Numbered from the stretch's first letter, positions 12,241 to 24,280 are shown. The stretch is 64,000 nt of DNA from Dioscorea cayenensis subsp. rotundata (GCF_009730915.1 NC_052486.1:17885589-17949588); one strand, 5' to 3'. Translations and numbers: made by a program. The notes: generated from the letters alone by a model not told the origin.

Positions 12241-12688
12241 TTAATTATTAGTTGAGATCCTTTGCCTTCAAAGCCAAGCTGAAGACAATGTTCTTGGTTT
12301 TCTCTTTGAGGGGATGCATGGCCACATTGTGACCAATCCTTGCAAACACTTGATCATCAATGGCTTGTTGCCCAAATTACCCAACAAGTAATAGTTCATA
12401 CACTGCTCTCATACACTTGGCCACATTGTGTCCGCTCTTCACATTATCAAAGACTTGATCATCATCTGAGTCATCAAATGGGTCCCAGTTTGATTCAAGG
12501 ATTTGCATTTGTTCAATGTGGAATGATCCTTCACTTTGTATTACTTGTTGCAATTCTTCTTGTGCTGCAGCATACAATGGCATGTTGAATGTGTTCACCT
12601 TCTCTTCTTCCAACAGTCCCGAAATTCAATTCATCCAAATTAAATTAAATCAACAAAACAGAATGTCAATTGATATGTGTTGTGTTAT

Positions 12689-12853
12689 GCCAAAAGCCAT
12701 ACTAGTTCAGCGTTAGCAGGCACCAAAATAAAATGTTTCGTGTGACGTGAGGAATAGTGTGGGTTCGAATCCTTCTTGGAGGAATTAACTCACAATTGAT
12801 ATCGCAATCAACTCACGCCATAGAGCATGTGCGCTTATCACCCCTTTTCAAAA
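12689..12853 (+). mobile_element. tRNA-derived SINE inside SABATH copy 2
   Basis: The 165-bp insert is flanked by TGTTGTGTTAT at 12678-12688 and 12854-12864. It contains a good pol III B box, gggttcgaatcc (about 12762-12773), and upstream tagttcagcgttagca as a possible A box. The 3' end, cttatcaccccttttcaaaa, resembles the 3' end of the LINE at 1835-8685. It lies in the intron 3 region of SABATH copy 2. Confidence 0.7.
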
Positions 12854-12918
12854 TGTTGTGTTATATATACCTCTTGAACCATGGAGTTGAGTGCATCGGC
12901 TACCATACCAAATCATTA

Positions 12919-13824
12919 AGGTCATTTGTTTGCCGGATTTGAAAAATACTCTGGACTGAAAAAATCCTTTCGTTTGCTTCAATCGATTTCAATCTCCTTC
13001 AGATTTTTCAAACCAGTCACTGATTTTGGAATCTGTACCAAAACTGACCCGAATTTCAAAAATCCCATCCAGATGATTCCCATCTAAGAATTAATATACT
13101 AATTATATTAATTACTTATAATATTAATTACACTATAATTATATTTTATAAAATATAATTATAGTATAATTAATATTAGTAATATAATATATAATTCATA
13201 TAATATATTATATTATATTAATTATTTATTAAATAATTAATAAATTAAGTATATATTAATTATATCAATTACACTATAATTATATTTTATAAAATATTAA
13301 ATAAAATGCAATTATAGTGTAATTAATATTAGTAATATAATATATAATTCATATATTATATTATATTATATTAATTGTTTTAATAAAGATATATTATATT
13401 TTATTATAATAAATTAAGTATATATTAATTACTCATAATATTAATTATACCATAATTATATTTTATAAAAATATTAAATAAAAATATAATTATAGTGTAA
13501 TTAATATTAATAATATAGTATATAATTGATATATTATATTATATTAATTATTTTTAATAAATAATTAATATATTATATTGTATTATAATAAATTAAGTAT
13601 ATATTAATTATATTAATTACTCATAAAGTTAATTACACTATAATTATATTTTATAAAATATTAAATAAAATATAATTATAGTGTAATTAATATTAATAAT
13701 ATAATATATAATTAATATATTATATTATATTAATTATTTAATAAAATCTAAATTAAAAAATATTTCCAACCAAATACAAAATTTTCAGTGATTCAAAGAT
13801 TACAAATCATCCAACCAAACACCT
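12919..13824. mobile_element. possible non-autonomous TIR element carrying an AT satellite
   Basis: The left end, aggtcatttgtttgccggat, and the right end read in reverse, aggtgtttggttggatgatt, are similar inverted ends of the kind seen in PIF/Tourist-like MITEs. No clean TSD was found, so the limits are approximate. The interior is mainly the palindromic AT-rich repeat at 13090-13740. It has replaced the end of SABATH exon 3. Confidence 0.4.
13090..13740. repeat. AT-rich tandem repeat with internal palindrome, four copies
   Basis: Four units of roughly 140-190 bp each contain an inverted repeat whose arms are ttacactataattatatttt and its complement, around a short loop. The palindromes start at about 13124, 13267, 13441 and 13625. 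The sequence is almost pure A/T. Each unit could extrude a hairpin. Confidence 0.75.
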
Positions 13825-14802
13825 GGATTTCGACTTCCCGAATTTTTCAAATACAAAGATTAGAATATCAAATCCACCGCAAAAGCTCAAACTTTTAGAT
13901 CGATCGAACTTTTTCCCCGCCCACAAAGGACAGAACCATTTGTCCTCCATTGACAATTTCTTGAGAACGAAACTGGAGGAAGCTCAAGAAATCTCTCTTG
14001 AATTGCTCTAAATATGACCTTGATACAATTGGAGGACTTGTTCTTGAGATGTATATGTTCCCTTTGTTAATATTAACTCCACCATTCTCAATTCCTAGCG
14101 GAACCTACATACACATTAATATATAATTAATCTTATAAATCAACAAATATGATACTATATATATACCTGAGAGAGCCACATGAGATTATAAGAAGAGTGA
14201 ACAAAATGAAGACTATTGCGAAGAAAGAGTCTTCCATAAAAGGAACCACGAACACCAGCAACATAATAAGGCAACACTTGATCCCCATTCTATTCTTTAA
14301 CCTTCTTCTCAATCAAAGACGGTGATTGGAATATTGCATTGAGTCATTCCCTGGTAAATCATTCAACAAAAACATTAACTCCTTTGCCTTTTGACATCCC
14401 TTCATTGCTACAGCAATTATCTGAGATATCACAAGGAATGCATTGGGCCCTGAAGAACACCCCAAATCAGCCACAACCAAGCCCTTAGAGACAAGTTCTC
14501 CATTGATGTTCTTCAAAGCTTTCTCCATTATGTCCTTTGTTCTTGTTATGGCTTTCTCCTAAAAATAAATAAATAAAATCATGCACGTGCATGCATGCAA
14601 GCATGGATGAAATTGATGGAAACACAAATATTAACACTCTTAGGTAGTACTTGAAGCTTTGAGTTTAAGGCATAGCTTGTCTCTCCTGCACCACCAACCA
14701 TGTGTAGAACCTCTTCAACGTTCATCATGAATATATTCCCTGATTGATTTCTTGTCACTTTGATTTTCTCAATTGTGTGCAATGTTTGAGTTTCTTGATG
14801 CC

Positions 14803-14810
14803 TATTTATA
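14803..14810 (-). promoter_or_regulatory. TATA box of SABATH copy 2
   Basis: TATAAATA on the minus strand, 75-82 bp upstream of the ATG at 14728, conserved in copy 1. Confidence 0.6.
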
Positions 14811-15330
14811 GACCAAGGAATGGAACTACTTCCAAAATTGCAATATATCAGCATATATGAAATCATCATGACCTATATATTATCATGTGTTAGCTTAATA
14901 TTTTCTATTAATTGGAACATTGTGCTTTTTATTTAACAAGTTTAATATAGATGAATTTTGTAAGAGATCAAAGCCTAGATATTGTGTGGATGAGGGTTAA
15001 GCACACCCCGACTCACATTGTCATTTATGTCCAGTAGGTTTAGGATATGTACTTGTCGGGTGTTTCAATATCTTTGTTTGGTGTGAAGCACAACCTTGAA
15101 AAAGATGCATGCATGTTCATGCTGAAGAAAAATGTGATTAATCTGTGTTGCCTTGCATGATGCATGTATAATTAAGTTGATTCAATCCTGGGCTTAACAC
15201 AGAAATTCACTGATGGACTAGTGAAGGAGGTTCTTTTATAATGGTGTTAAGATGACCCTTTTACTCTTTTTGATTTTTTTAAAAAATAATATATTGTTAA
15301 ACATTAGATATGATCAAGAAAATAAAATTA
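14811..15330 (-). other. duplicated 5' flank of SABATH copy 2
   Basis: Homologous to 1066-1834. It keeps the pre-insertion target of the LINE in aligned form (gatcaagaaaataaaattaa, about 15312-15331), which lets the insertion point in copy 1 be read off directly. Confidence 0.65.
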
Positions 15331-15419
15331 AAAGAGGAGATGTAATTAAGTAATTACAGTAAAATCCAGTTGTTTTAAATCCTCACATTCATAACAAGAA
15401 AAATAGCAATTTTGCAGAG

Positions 15420-16290
15420 CAAAATAAGATCATTACAAATTTGTTGATCTATTTGGCAGGAAAGGAATAAATTGAGTCAAATTTGCCTCAGAATTTAGTA
15501 TAAAAGCAACGCATGGTGCCGAACATTATGATAAATTTCCAAAATGAAATATTTCACTATCAAATCCGTGACATATATTGTGACAAAGAACATGAATTTT
15601 GGTACAACATAGTTTGGCCTGACATTTAACACTGCTAATTTGGCGCAACATTGGAATGACATAATTTGGCACCATACTTTTGGCATGTTATTAGGTAATG
15701 TCTTTTAACATGGCATTCAGTACAACCTTCTAGTCATGACAACATTGCAAATCATCTACACTCAAGCTTTTTATAATGAATTTTTAGTTGGTCATGCCAA
15801 ATGTTATGCCATACTTTTTTTTCTTTGCCATTGTTTTTATTTGGCCGTGCCAAACCCACCACCAGCTAAAAACTCATCAAAAAAATTTTTTAAAAATAAG
15901 TAAATAAATTTAAAAAATGTCTTGGATTGGAGGCATGAAGAGACGTTTATGGGCTATTACCACCATCCCACCATCCATGGCAAAACCCACTTCAAGTGAT
16001 AACTGCGACAAACATTAGTCACTTGGAACTAGCTAGAAGCCCCTACTTATGCGGGTCATCAAAATCCTTCCCCATATAATCGCAATTTTATTGCCGTTTA
16101 ACTAGTCAAATATTTTAAACATTAACTAGAAATTTGACTTTGTTTGTTATGACGTTTGGTAGGTATTTTAGTTGGTCATGCCAAACCCACAAACTACAAA
16201 CTCGCCAAAATTTTAAATAAATAAATAAATAAATTTAGAAAATGTCATGGATTGAAGGCATGAAAAGATTTTTATATGCTGCATGAGTAT
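15420..16290. repeat. repeat-rich non-coding stretch with a 330-bp-spaced direct repeat
   Basis: Segments at about 15840-15960 and 16170-16280 share tgccaaacccac, a run of ataaataaat and aatgtcttggattggaggca (atgtcatggattgaaggca in the second). No ORF. Probably debris of an unidentified element. Confidence 0.5.
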
Positions 16291-16329
16291 ATTACTGAAC
16301 ATATTTTCGTATTATTTTCTACACTTAAT

Positions 16330-16745
16330 TGGTATATATTTAGTATTTATTTGGAAGGTAGTACTTAATATAGTGAAAAATTAATTCTAGGTCGCAGGCA
16401 AAGCATAATAGGTATGAGAAAGGCAATAAAAAAAATTTCAAAGCAAAATGAGAAAGAAAGACCCAAACAAAAAGTATGCCCGTAAGGGAGGTCACGAGAA
16501 CTAGAAGGAGAAGCCTACGGTCCAATGCTTACAGTCTTAAGCTAGACCATAACACCCAGACAAAAGACCCTACAAGCGGAGCTTATGCCCAAAAGATGCA
16601 CGTAAGACACCTGACTCCTCACCTCCAACTCCTTATGGCCTCATTCTTATGCCCATAAGTGGCCCGTAAGGGGTTAGGCATAAAATATTTGAGTGCGGGT
16701 TTTTGGGGGATCTTTTACGGCAAGCAAAGGGAAGGGTTTATTTTT
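16330..16745 (+). mobile_element. fragment of LTR-like repeat related to 17627-19370
   Basis: The order of blocks matches 17690-18262: a tttatttggaa start, then gcaggcaaagcataatagg, several cgtaagg/cttatgcccg phrases, and ggttagg-cataaaa followed by gggtttttggg. It is an older or truncated copy of the element inserted in the Copia RT. Confidence 0.55.
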
Positions 16746-16746
16746 A

Positions 16747-17068
16747 ATGACATTGATTATAGACATTTAATTTTTGTATCAATTTTTTTCTATTGCAATA
16801 TCATGCTTTAAATTCAATTAGTGTTTTTCTTGTCTTGAACTATATAGTAGAGAGTCGAGAGTTTCATGAATGATGTACATGAGTGATGTATCAATAGAAG
16901 AAAAAAACACGGTGGATCTCTCGATACGCTACTCATGTATATTAGTCATGAAACTCTCAACTCTCTCTACGATAGAGTTCAATACAAGAAAACACACAAT
17001 TGAATTCAAAAGTATAATATTGCAACATAAAAATCGATACAAAATCGCATGTCTACAACCAATGTCAT
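16747..17068. repeat. long inverted repeat, arms about 150 bp
   Basis: The left arm (16747-16899) and right arm (about 16917-17068) are reverse complements at about 80 percent by eye, around a spacer of roughly 17 bp. The left arm starts atgacattgattatagacat and the right arm ends atgtctacaaccaatgtcat. Both match 18550-18710 of the LTR-like insertion, so the palindrome is an inverted duplication of that repeat. Confidence 0.75.
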
Positions 17069-17626
17069 AAAAAAAAAAACCCCTAGGTTCTACCTATATA
17101 TGCCTAGAGTTTAGTTTTGCATTAATGGAGAACAATCATACAATCCAATCAAGACGGAAAAAGTAAATGAAAACATTAAAACTCCCATTAAACTTCATTG
17201 TCTCAAATTGCCGATTAATGTAATTATATTTGAGAATGTTGCTTATTATTCTAATACTTGAACAGATCTTCAACAAAATTTAACTGAGGATATTCAATTA
17301 CATATCTCTTAGTTTCCTGACCCTAACACCACTTCCATCAACATCATCTTTGCCTTAGTTGATATCTATATCCCCACTAAACATCGCTCTCTACTAGATA
17401 TCCTTTATCTAATTATATGTCCTTATCTCATTTGAGGTTTTTAACACGACTGATTGCTCTTTTTCTTAATACTATCCCTGTTCCTCGATCTCATGTGGAG
17501 GCTTTAGAGTCTCCTACTTGGAAGTCTCGCTATGCGAGGAAGAGATGTCTCGCTCTTCAATCACGAGGTACTTGGGAGCTAGTTGATGCACATCCGTTGC
17601 CGAGGTTGTTGGTTGTCACTGGGTAT

Positions 17627-19370
17627 TAATAAGTGTATAATTGCACATGATTTTTATATTGTTTTTATACACTCATTTGGCATGTATTAAGGTGTTTATT
17701 TGGAATATAATGTTAAATATAGTGTAAATTGTGATTTCAGGTGACAGGCAGCGTATAATGAGAAGATAGAACAAATAAAAAACAATTCAAAGCCAAAATG
17801 AAAAAAGATGGAGTTCTCTCGACATCACAGCTAGGAACGGGTCAAACGAACACCTTATGGTCACCTTACGGCAGAAGCCTCATCTAAAGAACCTTGTTGG
17901 CATACTTATGCCCGTAAGGACGAGCATAATGATTATTCAAAGGGGTTTACAGGCAGGACTTACCCCGTAGCCTCGTCCGTAAGGGTCATCTAGAGAAATT
18001 TATAGGGAATAGTTCACCCCCTATAAGGGAGTCGCATAGCACCATTCGGAGAAGGTTACAATTCGACGACTTATACGTAGTGGACTGTAATATCAACACA
18101 TGGGCCTTACATGTGGAGCTTACGTCAGTAGAGATGCACGTAAAGGCATGCGACTCATCATCTCTAGCTCCTTACGATCCTTTTCTTGCTCCCGTAGGGA
18201 ACCCATAAGTGGTTAGGTATAAAAGATTCTATTGAGGGTTTTTGGGCAATCTCTTGACAGTCAATCAAAGGGAGAAAGAGGGAGAACTTCTCCAAGTCTT
18301 CTATGGCAATCCAACTAGGATAAGAGGCTCACCCACCATCTAGGACACTATTGGAGCGGTCGAGGAGCATCCTTGGCGGCGTTCATGTGGAAGATAGGAG
18401 GGGAGTTCATCAGTTTCTCAAGGGGCAAAGAGAAAAATGGGTTTTCATGTTTTCATTTATTTATCTTATCTCTTTTTGATTATATGAATGTTCTCCTCTA
18501 ATGGAGAACTAACTTGTTGGTGTTTAGTCGAAGATGGAACCTAGGGTTTATATTTTGATTGACATTGGTTGTGGATCTTGAATGATTTTATATTAATTTA
18601 TTAAATGCAATCTTTTATTGTTGAATTCAATTGTGTTTTCTATTGCCTTCGATTCTATTGTAGCGAGAGCCGAGAATCCAAGCTTGATGTAATTATGTGA
18701 TGAATTGTGAGATCCACCTAGTATAGACAAGCCACAATTAAAGGGGATCACGAGTTCGCCTAAAGATAGGGTATTTTTGAGTTGAGATTTCTCCTCCCAT
18801 GATCCTTCCAAGTGAGTTAGCATAGAATTTCGTTCTTAATGCAATCGTGAGAAGCGACTTAGGGAAGAGATTCCAATTTTACATCATATGGGATTAGGGG
18901 CAATTACTTCAAGAGGAAAGTTGTATATATTTTAAAAACTTGCTTATTTTTAGAAAAAAAGTCCATATAGTGTATTACGGTCATAGAGTTGTTTATCTTA
19001 GTACCCTATGAGACTAATTACTATTCACCTTAAGAAAGGGGATCATATGTTTGAGAAACTCTCTCGTCTCTATTTGATTTGCAGAATTTATATAACCATT
19101 GCTCTAGGACTTAACAAACCTTAGGGGAAGTCTATGCCTGACACATTTTTCTTCATACTTGTTTAACCATATTTTTTATTAGTGTTTTCGATTCTTACTT
19201 CTTATTTTGCATTTATACTCCACAGTTTTGATTAGGTTAATTGTCAGATTTAGATTCAGTACTAGTACTCTCAAGTCCCCTGTGGACCGATAACCTTGCT
19301 TTTTAGCATACTTTATTACTTGATCGGCACGTACACTTGTGTAGAGTAGATGACTATGATTTTTCTATTA
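17627..19370 (+). mobile_element. 1.74-kb LTR-like insertion (probable solo LTR) in Copia RT
   Basis: Removing 17627-19370 and one copy of the 5-bp duplication ggtat (17622-17626, 19371-19375) restores the Copia frame exactly across GCHWV-FTIKY, so the limits are firm. The insert has no ORF. It contains repeated cgtaagg/cttacgg phrases, and near its end tcccctgtggaccgataacc and gtacacttgtg, which resemble the 3' part of long Ty3-type LTRs. The ends are TAATA and TATTA, not TG and CA. A solo LTR is the best reading; a non-autonomous element of another kind remains possible. Confidence 0.65.
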
Positions 19371-19567
19371 GGTATTCACTATCAAATACTTATCTAATGG
19401 ATATGTTGAACGTTTTAAAGCGCGTCTTGTGGCTAAAAGCTACACACAAACATATGGACTTGATTATTTCAAAACTTTCTCTCTTGTTGCTCGTCTCAAT
19501 CAGTACGGATTTTGATCTCTATTGTTGTTAGCTCTTGGTGGTCGCTTCATCAACTAGATATTAGAAA

Positions 19568-19864
19568 GGTATAATACCCGAATTAGTCCTTCTACTTTCT
19601 CTCTCTTCCCTTTTAGTTCTTTTACTCAGAAATGCTCCCAACTAGTCCCTCTACACTTGAAAATGGGCTCACTTAGTCCCTCTATGCTTGAAAATGGGGC
19701 AACTAGTCCATGTATTTTTAAGAGTAGAGGGACTAGTGAAAGAGACAAGTAGATGAAGGCTAAGTGGGCCATTTTCAAAAAGTAGAGACTAGTTTGGAGC
19801 ATTTTCAGTAGAGACCAAAAGGGAAGAGAGAGAAAAGTAGAGGGACCAATTCATGTATTATACC
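19568..19864. mobile_element. MULE-type MITE, 297 bp
   Basis: The terminal inverted repeats begin ggtataatac and end gtattatacc; similarity extends well inward (tagtcc-rich left, agggac-rich right). The flanks are a 9-bp duplication with one mismatch (tattagaaa 19559-19567, tattaaaaa 19865-19873), typical of Mutator-like elements. It interrupts the Copia pol remnant. A relative lies at 37857-38162. Confidence 0.8.
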
Positions 19865-21069
19865 TATTAAAAATATCTTTTTATATGGAGATCTTACTGA
19901 GGAGGTATACATGCATCAACCTCCTGGATTTATCACTGGGAGGAAAAATAGCCACAAAGTATGCACATTGCGGAAAGCAATTTATGGTCTTAAGCAAAGG
20001 CCTCGTGCATGGTTCGGTAAGTTTAGCTTAGCTATTCAAAGCTATGGTTTTTGCAGATCTTCTGCTAATCACTTGATATTTGTTATGCATAACTCTAGAT
20101 CTGTGATTCTTATTGTATATGTAGATGATATTCTCTTGACTAGTACTAACAAACTAGGAATAGCATATACCAAGAAATTTCTGGAGTTCCAATTGTGACA
20201 AAAGGCTTAGGTGGGCTTAATTATTTTCTTGGCATGAAGGTTACTCACATACCTAATAGGGTTTATACTTTCCCAAAGAAAATATGTTATGGATCTTCTG
20301 TGTGTGAAGCTGGAATGTGTTGCTATAAGCCTTCTCTCTATCCCCATGAATCCATAGGTGTGTCTTGATGATCCATACATTGCACCCTTCCAAGATACTT
20401 GATGATATGGAGCCTTGGTTGGAAAACTTCTTTACTTAACAGTAACCGGTTAGATTTATTTATATTTTTATGGTTAGGGAAGGTAAGTCAATTTATGGAT
20501 TGGCCACAACAAGTTTATTGAGAAGCTTCATGTTATATTTTGAGATATCTCAAGTTATCTTTAGAAAAAGGACTTGTTTTTCAAAATATTAGCCAACTTC
20601 AAATTCATTGGTTCTCAAATTCAGATTATGTCGATTCTCCTGAAGATAGAAGGTCTACTGCTCGTTTTTGTGTCTTTGTTGGTGGGAACCTAGTCACTTG
20701 GCAAAGTAAAAAAGCAAAATGTTCTCGATCTAGTGTTGAATCATAATACAAAGCTATGACTCAAAATGCTTGTGAACTTTTATGGGTGGAATCTTTATTT
20801 AAGGACCTTGGAGCACGAGTTAAGAGGCATATTCTCAAGTATTGTGCTAATTAAGCAGCTACCTTTCTAGCTTTTCATGAACAAACTAAGCACATACAAG
20901 TTGATATTGTCACTTTGTTAGGGATGTTGTTCTTCGTTCTACTCCTCATTTGACAACTGAAAAACAATTGGCAGACATCTGTGCTAAGGCTCTTTAGTGT
21001 TTCCATTTGGCTACTATTGCTTCCAAGCTAAGCATGATGGACCTATATGCTCCAGCTTGAGGGGTAGTA

Positions 21070-21376
21070 TCAGAACCTTCTTATATAGTAGAGTATCCTT
21101 ATTATGAACAAACTAAGCACATACTAGAGTATCCTTATTTATCTTTTCCTACTGTTAGAACTTTCTTACATAGTTTTCTTTTTTTTAGTTTCTTCCTTGT
21201 TATGTATATATAGTTTTCTTCCATATTAATTATGTAATTTTTCTCCTAGTTTTAATTCTTTTGTTATTTGATGTTTTCATATTATGTAATTCATGTACAG
21301 ATTCCTGTTATGACTTGTAGCCTTCCTATATATAGAGGGCAATTCTTCTCAATAAAGTCAAGTCATTACATTCACA
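21070..21376 (+). mobile_element. decayed 3' LTR of the Copia remnant
   Basis: It follows a polypurine-type stretch (cttgaggggtag) just after the pol region and contains two related blocks, cagaaccttcttatatag and ttagaactttcttacatag, plus a TATA-like ctatatatagagg near the end. Limits are approximate; no second LTR is present for comparison. Confidence 0.5.
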
Positions 21377-21379
21377 AAA

Positions 21380-24280
21380 TTAACATCAAAATAAATATAA
21401 ATCTTAACCCCATCATGAAAAATAAGCACAAAAATTAAATACTAAAACGTTTATTATCATAAGATAAAACCTTGCAAAGCTTGAGAAACAGCAAGGAAAG
21501 TTCACATAGAAACCAAGTCAAAGAAATGCAAACTGCAACTAAAACTAAGAAATCTAACAAAACATTTAGAATGCGCAGTAGTACAGCAATGCAATCCAAA
21601 ACCCCATAGTGAAAGCACCAGCAACAACAACAATGGAAGGATGAGAGCTGAGGGCTGTGGCCTACAGCCAAACCAGAAGCAGTACGGCATTTCCATCGCG
21701 CTTGCTATTTGTCATCTTGATTATGAGGCATCACTTTGACATGGAGTTTCAGACCATTTCCTGCAGTTATCAAATTTGCTGCTGCTCACAAGAACGCCTT
21801 GCCCCTTCCTTCAAGGACCACTTTATCAAACCCACTTGTGCTGTTCTGATGCAGATCACGGTGGTAACCGGCGTGACTGCGAACTCCATCCTGCTCTAAG
21901 CTCCACAATGCTGTCCTTCTCATATTGAGTATTGCGAGGCCCTGTCATTGGGATAGAGTCTCAGTATTCTTTTCATTTTAATTCAATGAACAATGTGTGT
22001 GTGTGCGTGCATGACACTCTGTTGAATGTTTTATTCAATGACTCAGAGTCACTTCAAAAGTGGAAATTCTCAGCATTGTTCTGCCTATATTATGTCTCTT
22101 CGATATTCATGACAAACATGGCTGTATTGCCTTACATAGAATATCAGTTTTGAGTTTTAAACTTAGTTTGATCTGTCAGCGAACCAGGTAGAATCTGAGA
22201 CTCAACTATGCATTCTGAACTGAAGCTTTCAGCATTGTTTTACCCTTTTCTTACTCTGCATCTCTGTTGCTCCTCAATGTTAATACACTAATGACCTCAG
22301 TTTCTGGTGGAGTTATTGTCACCTGCAGCACATACTTGTGTTGTTCGAGACAAAATACATGTTTCGATTTGAGTTTGAGACTACATTGCTCAATTCTATG
22401 AACAATGAGATCTTTTGTGTTTCGTTCAAGGATCTATGCTTACATGAACATGATTACTCCTGCTGTGTGGCCAGTGCTGCATTTGAAGAGATATCCTGCG
22501 TTCAAATGCGAGATCACGCTTCAACAATAAAGACCGGCACTTACCAAACAGCATCTCACATCAAACAGTGACGAGTTTCTCTCGAGAAAATGGTCAATGT
22601 GCTGCACCCATGAAACAAAGCGAAATTAGTTTTTACCAATTTCTTCAATATTACATTCAAATAATATTACAAACATCAAGCCTATAAAAAATCACAACAT
22701 GAAATTGACTATTATTGAGCAGTTTGTTTAACAATAAATAAATAAATAAATGAATAAATAAAGGTTTCAAAATCAAGATCTACTCCATCCAACCACATAA
22801 CTTCTCCTGTTTCATGCTTTTGGATATACTTAAAGATAATACTATATGTATGTCAACTTAGGTAAAACGAAACCGAGCCATATATGTTTAAAAATAAAAT
22901 ACAAAATAGGAAAATATTAAGAAATTTTCTGCTTGCAATGTGCTCCAACTCTGAGACTTTAGGATGAATAACGAAGGATCAGGGGTTGAAGCATCAATAG
23001 CGTGCCTGGCAAGATGATGGTTACTTAATAACACAAAGAAGAAGATATTATTAATGCAACAAGAACAACAACAATGATGGCAACACTGGCGGTGACAAAC
23101 AAACCGGATGCTTAACAACATTTCACTACCTCCCGAAACTACCACTGGGAAATAGCGAGAAAGAAGAAGAGGAGAAAATAATACAGTATCGCTTTGGGAA
23201 GGTAAAGAGACAAAAATAGCAGAGAGAGTCTCTGTTACAAAAAGACATATGTGTGTCACATACAGAAGAATACTTATAATTTAATTAAAATTTTGGACAA
23301 TTAAATTGCCGTGCACTTGCATATCTCTAAACCCAAAAGAAATATATTAGTGATACAATTTTGGTCAATTGTAATTTCTGATAGATATATTTTATAAAAC
23401 CAGACTTTGAATAAGTTAAGGCAAAAAAAAAACAAGGTTTTGCATGACTGACATTTTATATCAGGGACTTATAAGGTCATTTTGCTGCACCTCTTTGAGA
23501 ATGGGTTAGTTTTTAAGGGTGAGTTTGGGAGTTACGCGAGCACAAAAATAGTCATGTGATTCTTGACTGTGACACGGTCTGCATTAATTCACTATGTCTG
23601 ACTCTTTATAACATAGTGAATATTATTAAATAAAGGATGTATATATAACTCAGCATGGAAAAAGCATATGTGGATGCAGGAGGTATATCGAAATTCATAC
23701 TTTCAACATATTCGTATTTTTATTTTGCATAAAATAAAATTTAAATTCATTTTTTTAATAAAAAGATTAATATTCTATATAAAAAACAGATACTAACATC
23801 AGTAGATCAAAATATCAGTAGATCAAAATATTATTAATTAAACGGAGGAGTTGTTAAATTACAAATATATTTATTTTATATTTTTTTTAAAATTGATAAG
23901 GATTCACGGTGAGGTTGTCAATTGTGATGCTTTTAGCTCTTATTTTAATTTAAAAACTAAAATAAATAAAAATTTCTAATTCAGTAATTAAAATAACTAA
24001 TAACAATTATTCACATAAATACCAATAGTCATTGTATATTTTTGGAAAATGACAAAAGTGTAGCACGTGTCAACTTTTGGAGGCTTTAGAAAACTTAAAT
24101 GGGGTGAAAATCAACCGTTGGTTTAGGGGTTTCTTCAAAGTACCATTACTGACTCACTGACATGTACACATGTGCATAATCTTCACACACTTTTTCTAGA
24201 AGACCATGACATCATTCGCACGTGCTAACATGTTTGTTTTTGGTCAAAATCAATGTATTAATAGTGGTGCAGCTGGTGCA
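21380..24280. other. gene-free stretch
   Basis: Several short ORFs occur on both strands, none with recognisable domains. The 123-codon minus ORF at 22888-23259 is cysteine- and serine-rich low-complexity sequence and is not supported as a gene. From 23300 on the DNA is AT-rich. Confidence 0.4.

Larger units (their letters stand above)
12248..14728 (-). pseudogene. SABATH methyltransferase pseudogene, copy 2 (parts of four exons)
   Basis: Exon 1 is 14651-14728 (MMNVEEVLHMVGGAGETSYA). Exon 2 is 14167-14558 with VADLGCSSGPNA. Exon 3 begins at 14104 (VPLGIENGG, then YLEQFKRDFLSFLQFRSQE) and is lost after about 13915. Exon 4 is about 12248-12624 (EEEKVNTFNMPLYA, NWDPFDDSDDDQVFDNVKSG). Exon 2 is 392 bp because one base is lost in LPGNDFNA, and a TAG replaces a Glu codon near 14291. 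The 3' part of exon 3 is replaced by an AT-rich repeat, and exon 4 has an in-frame stop. Known role: SAM-dependent methylation of small plant acids. It is clearly non-functional. Lesions differ from those of copy 1, so decay was independent. Confidence 0.93.
17220..21060 (+). pseudogene. Copia retrotransposon pol remnant, interrupted twice
   Basis: Three pieces form one Copia RT-RNase H. Piece 1 (about 17220-17626) ends with GTWELVDAHPLP and GCHWV. Piece 2 (19371-19558) resumes with [20 protein letters not shown] and [20 protein letters not shown]. Piece 3 (19865-21060) has YMHQPPGF, AIYGLKQRPRAWF, the catalytic YVDDILL (about 20120) and the RNase H-like stretch VTWQSKKAKCSRSSVES. Frameshifts and stops are scattered through pieces 1 and 3. 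No gag, integrase or 5' LTR is recognisable, so it is 5'-truncated. It could not produce a working polyprotein. Confidence 0.88.

Noticed and set aside
12762..12773. tRNA-like gggttcgaatcc as a tRNA gene
   Set aside because: No acceptor stem or cloverleaf surrounds it, and the block is bounded by target duplications, so it is a SINE promoter.
13090..13740. AT-rich repeats as a CRISPR-like array
   Set aside because: Repeat units are 140-190 bp, without short unique spacers, in a plant genome; it is a palindromic satellite.
22888..23259. 123-codon minus-strand ORF as a gene
   Set aside because: Low-complexity Cys/Ser/Phe-rich translation, no homology recognised, no promoter or splice context.
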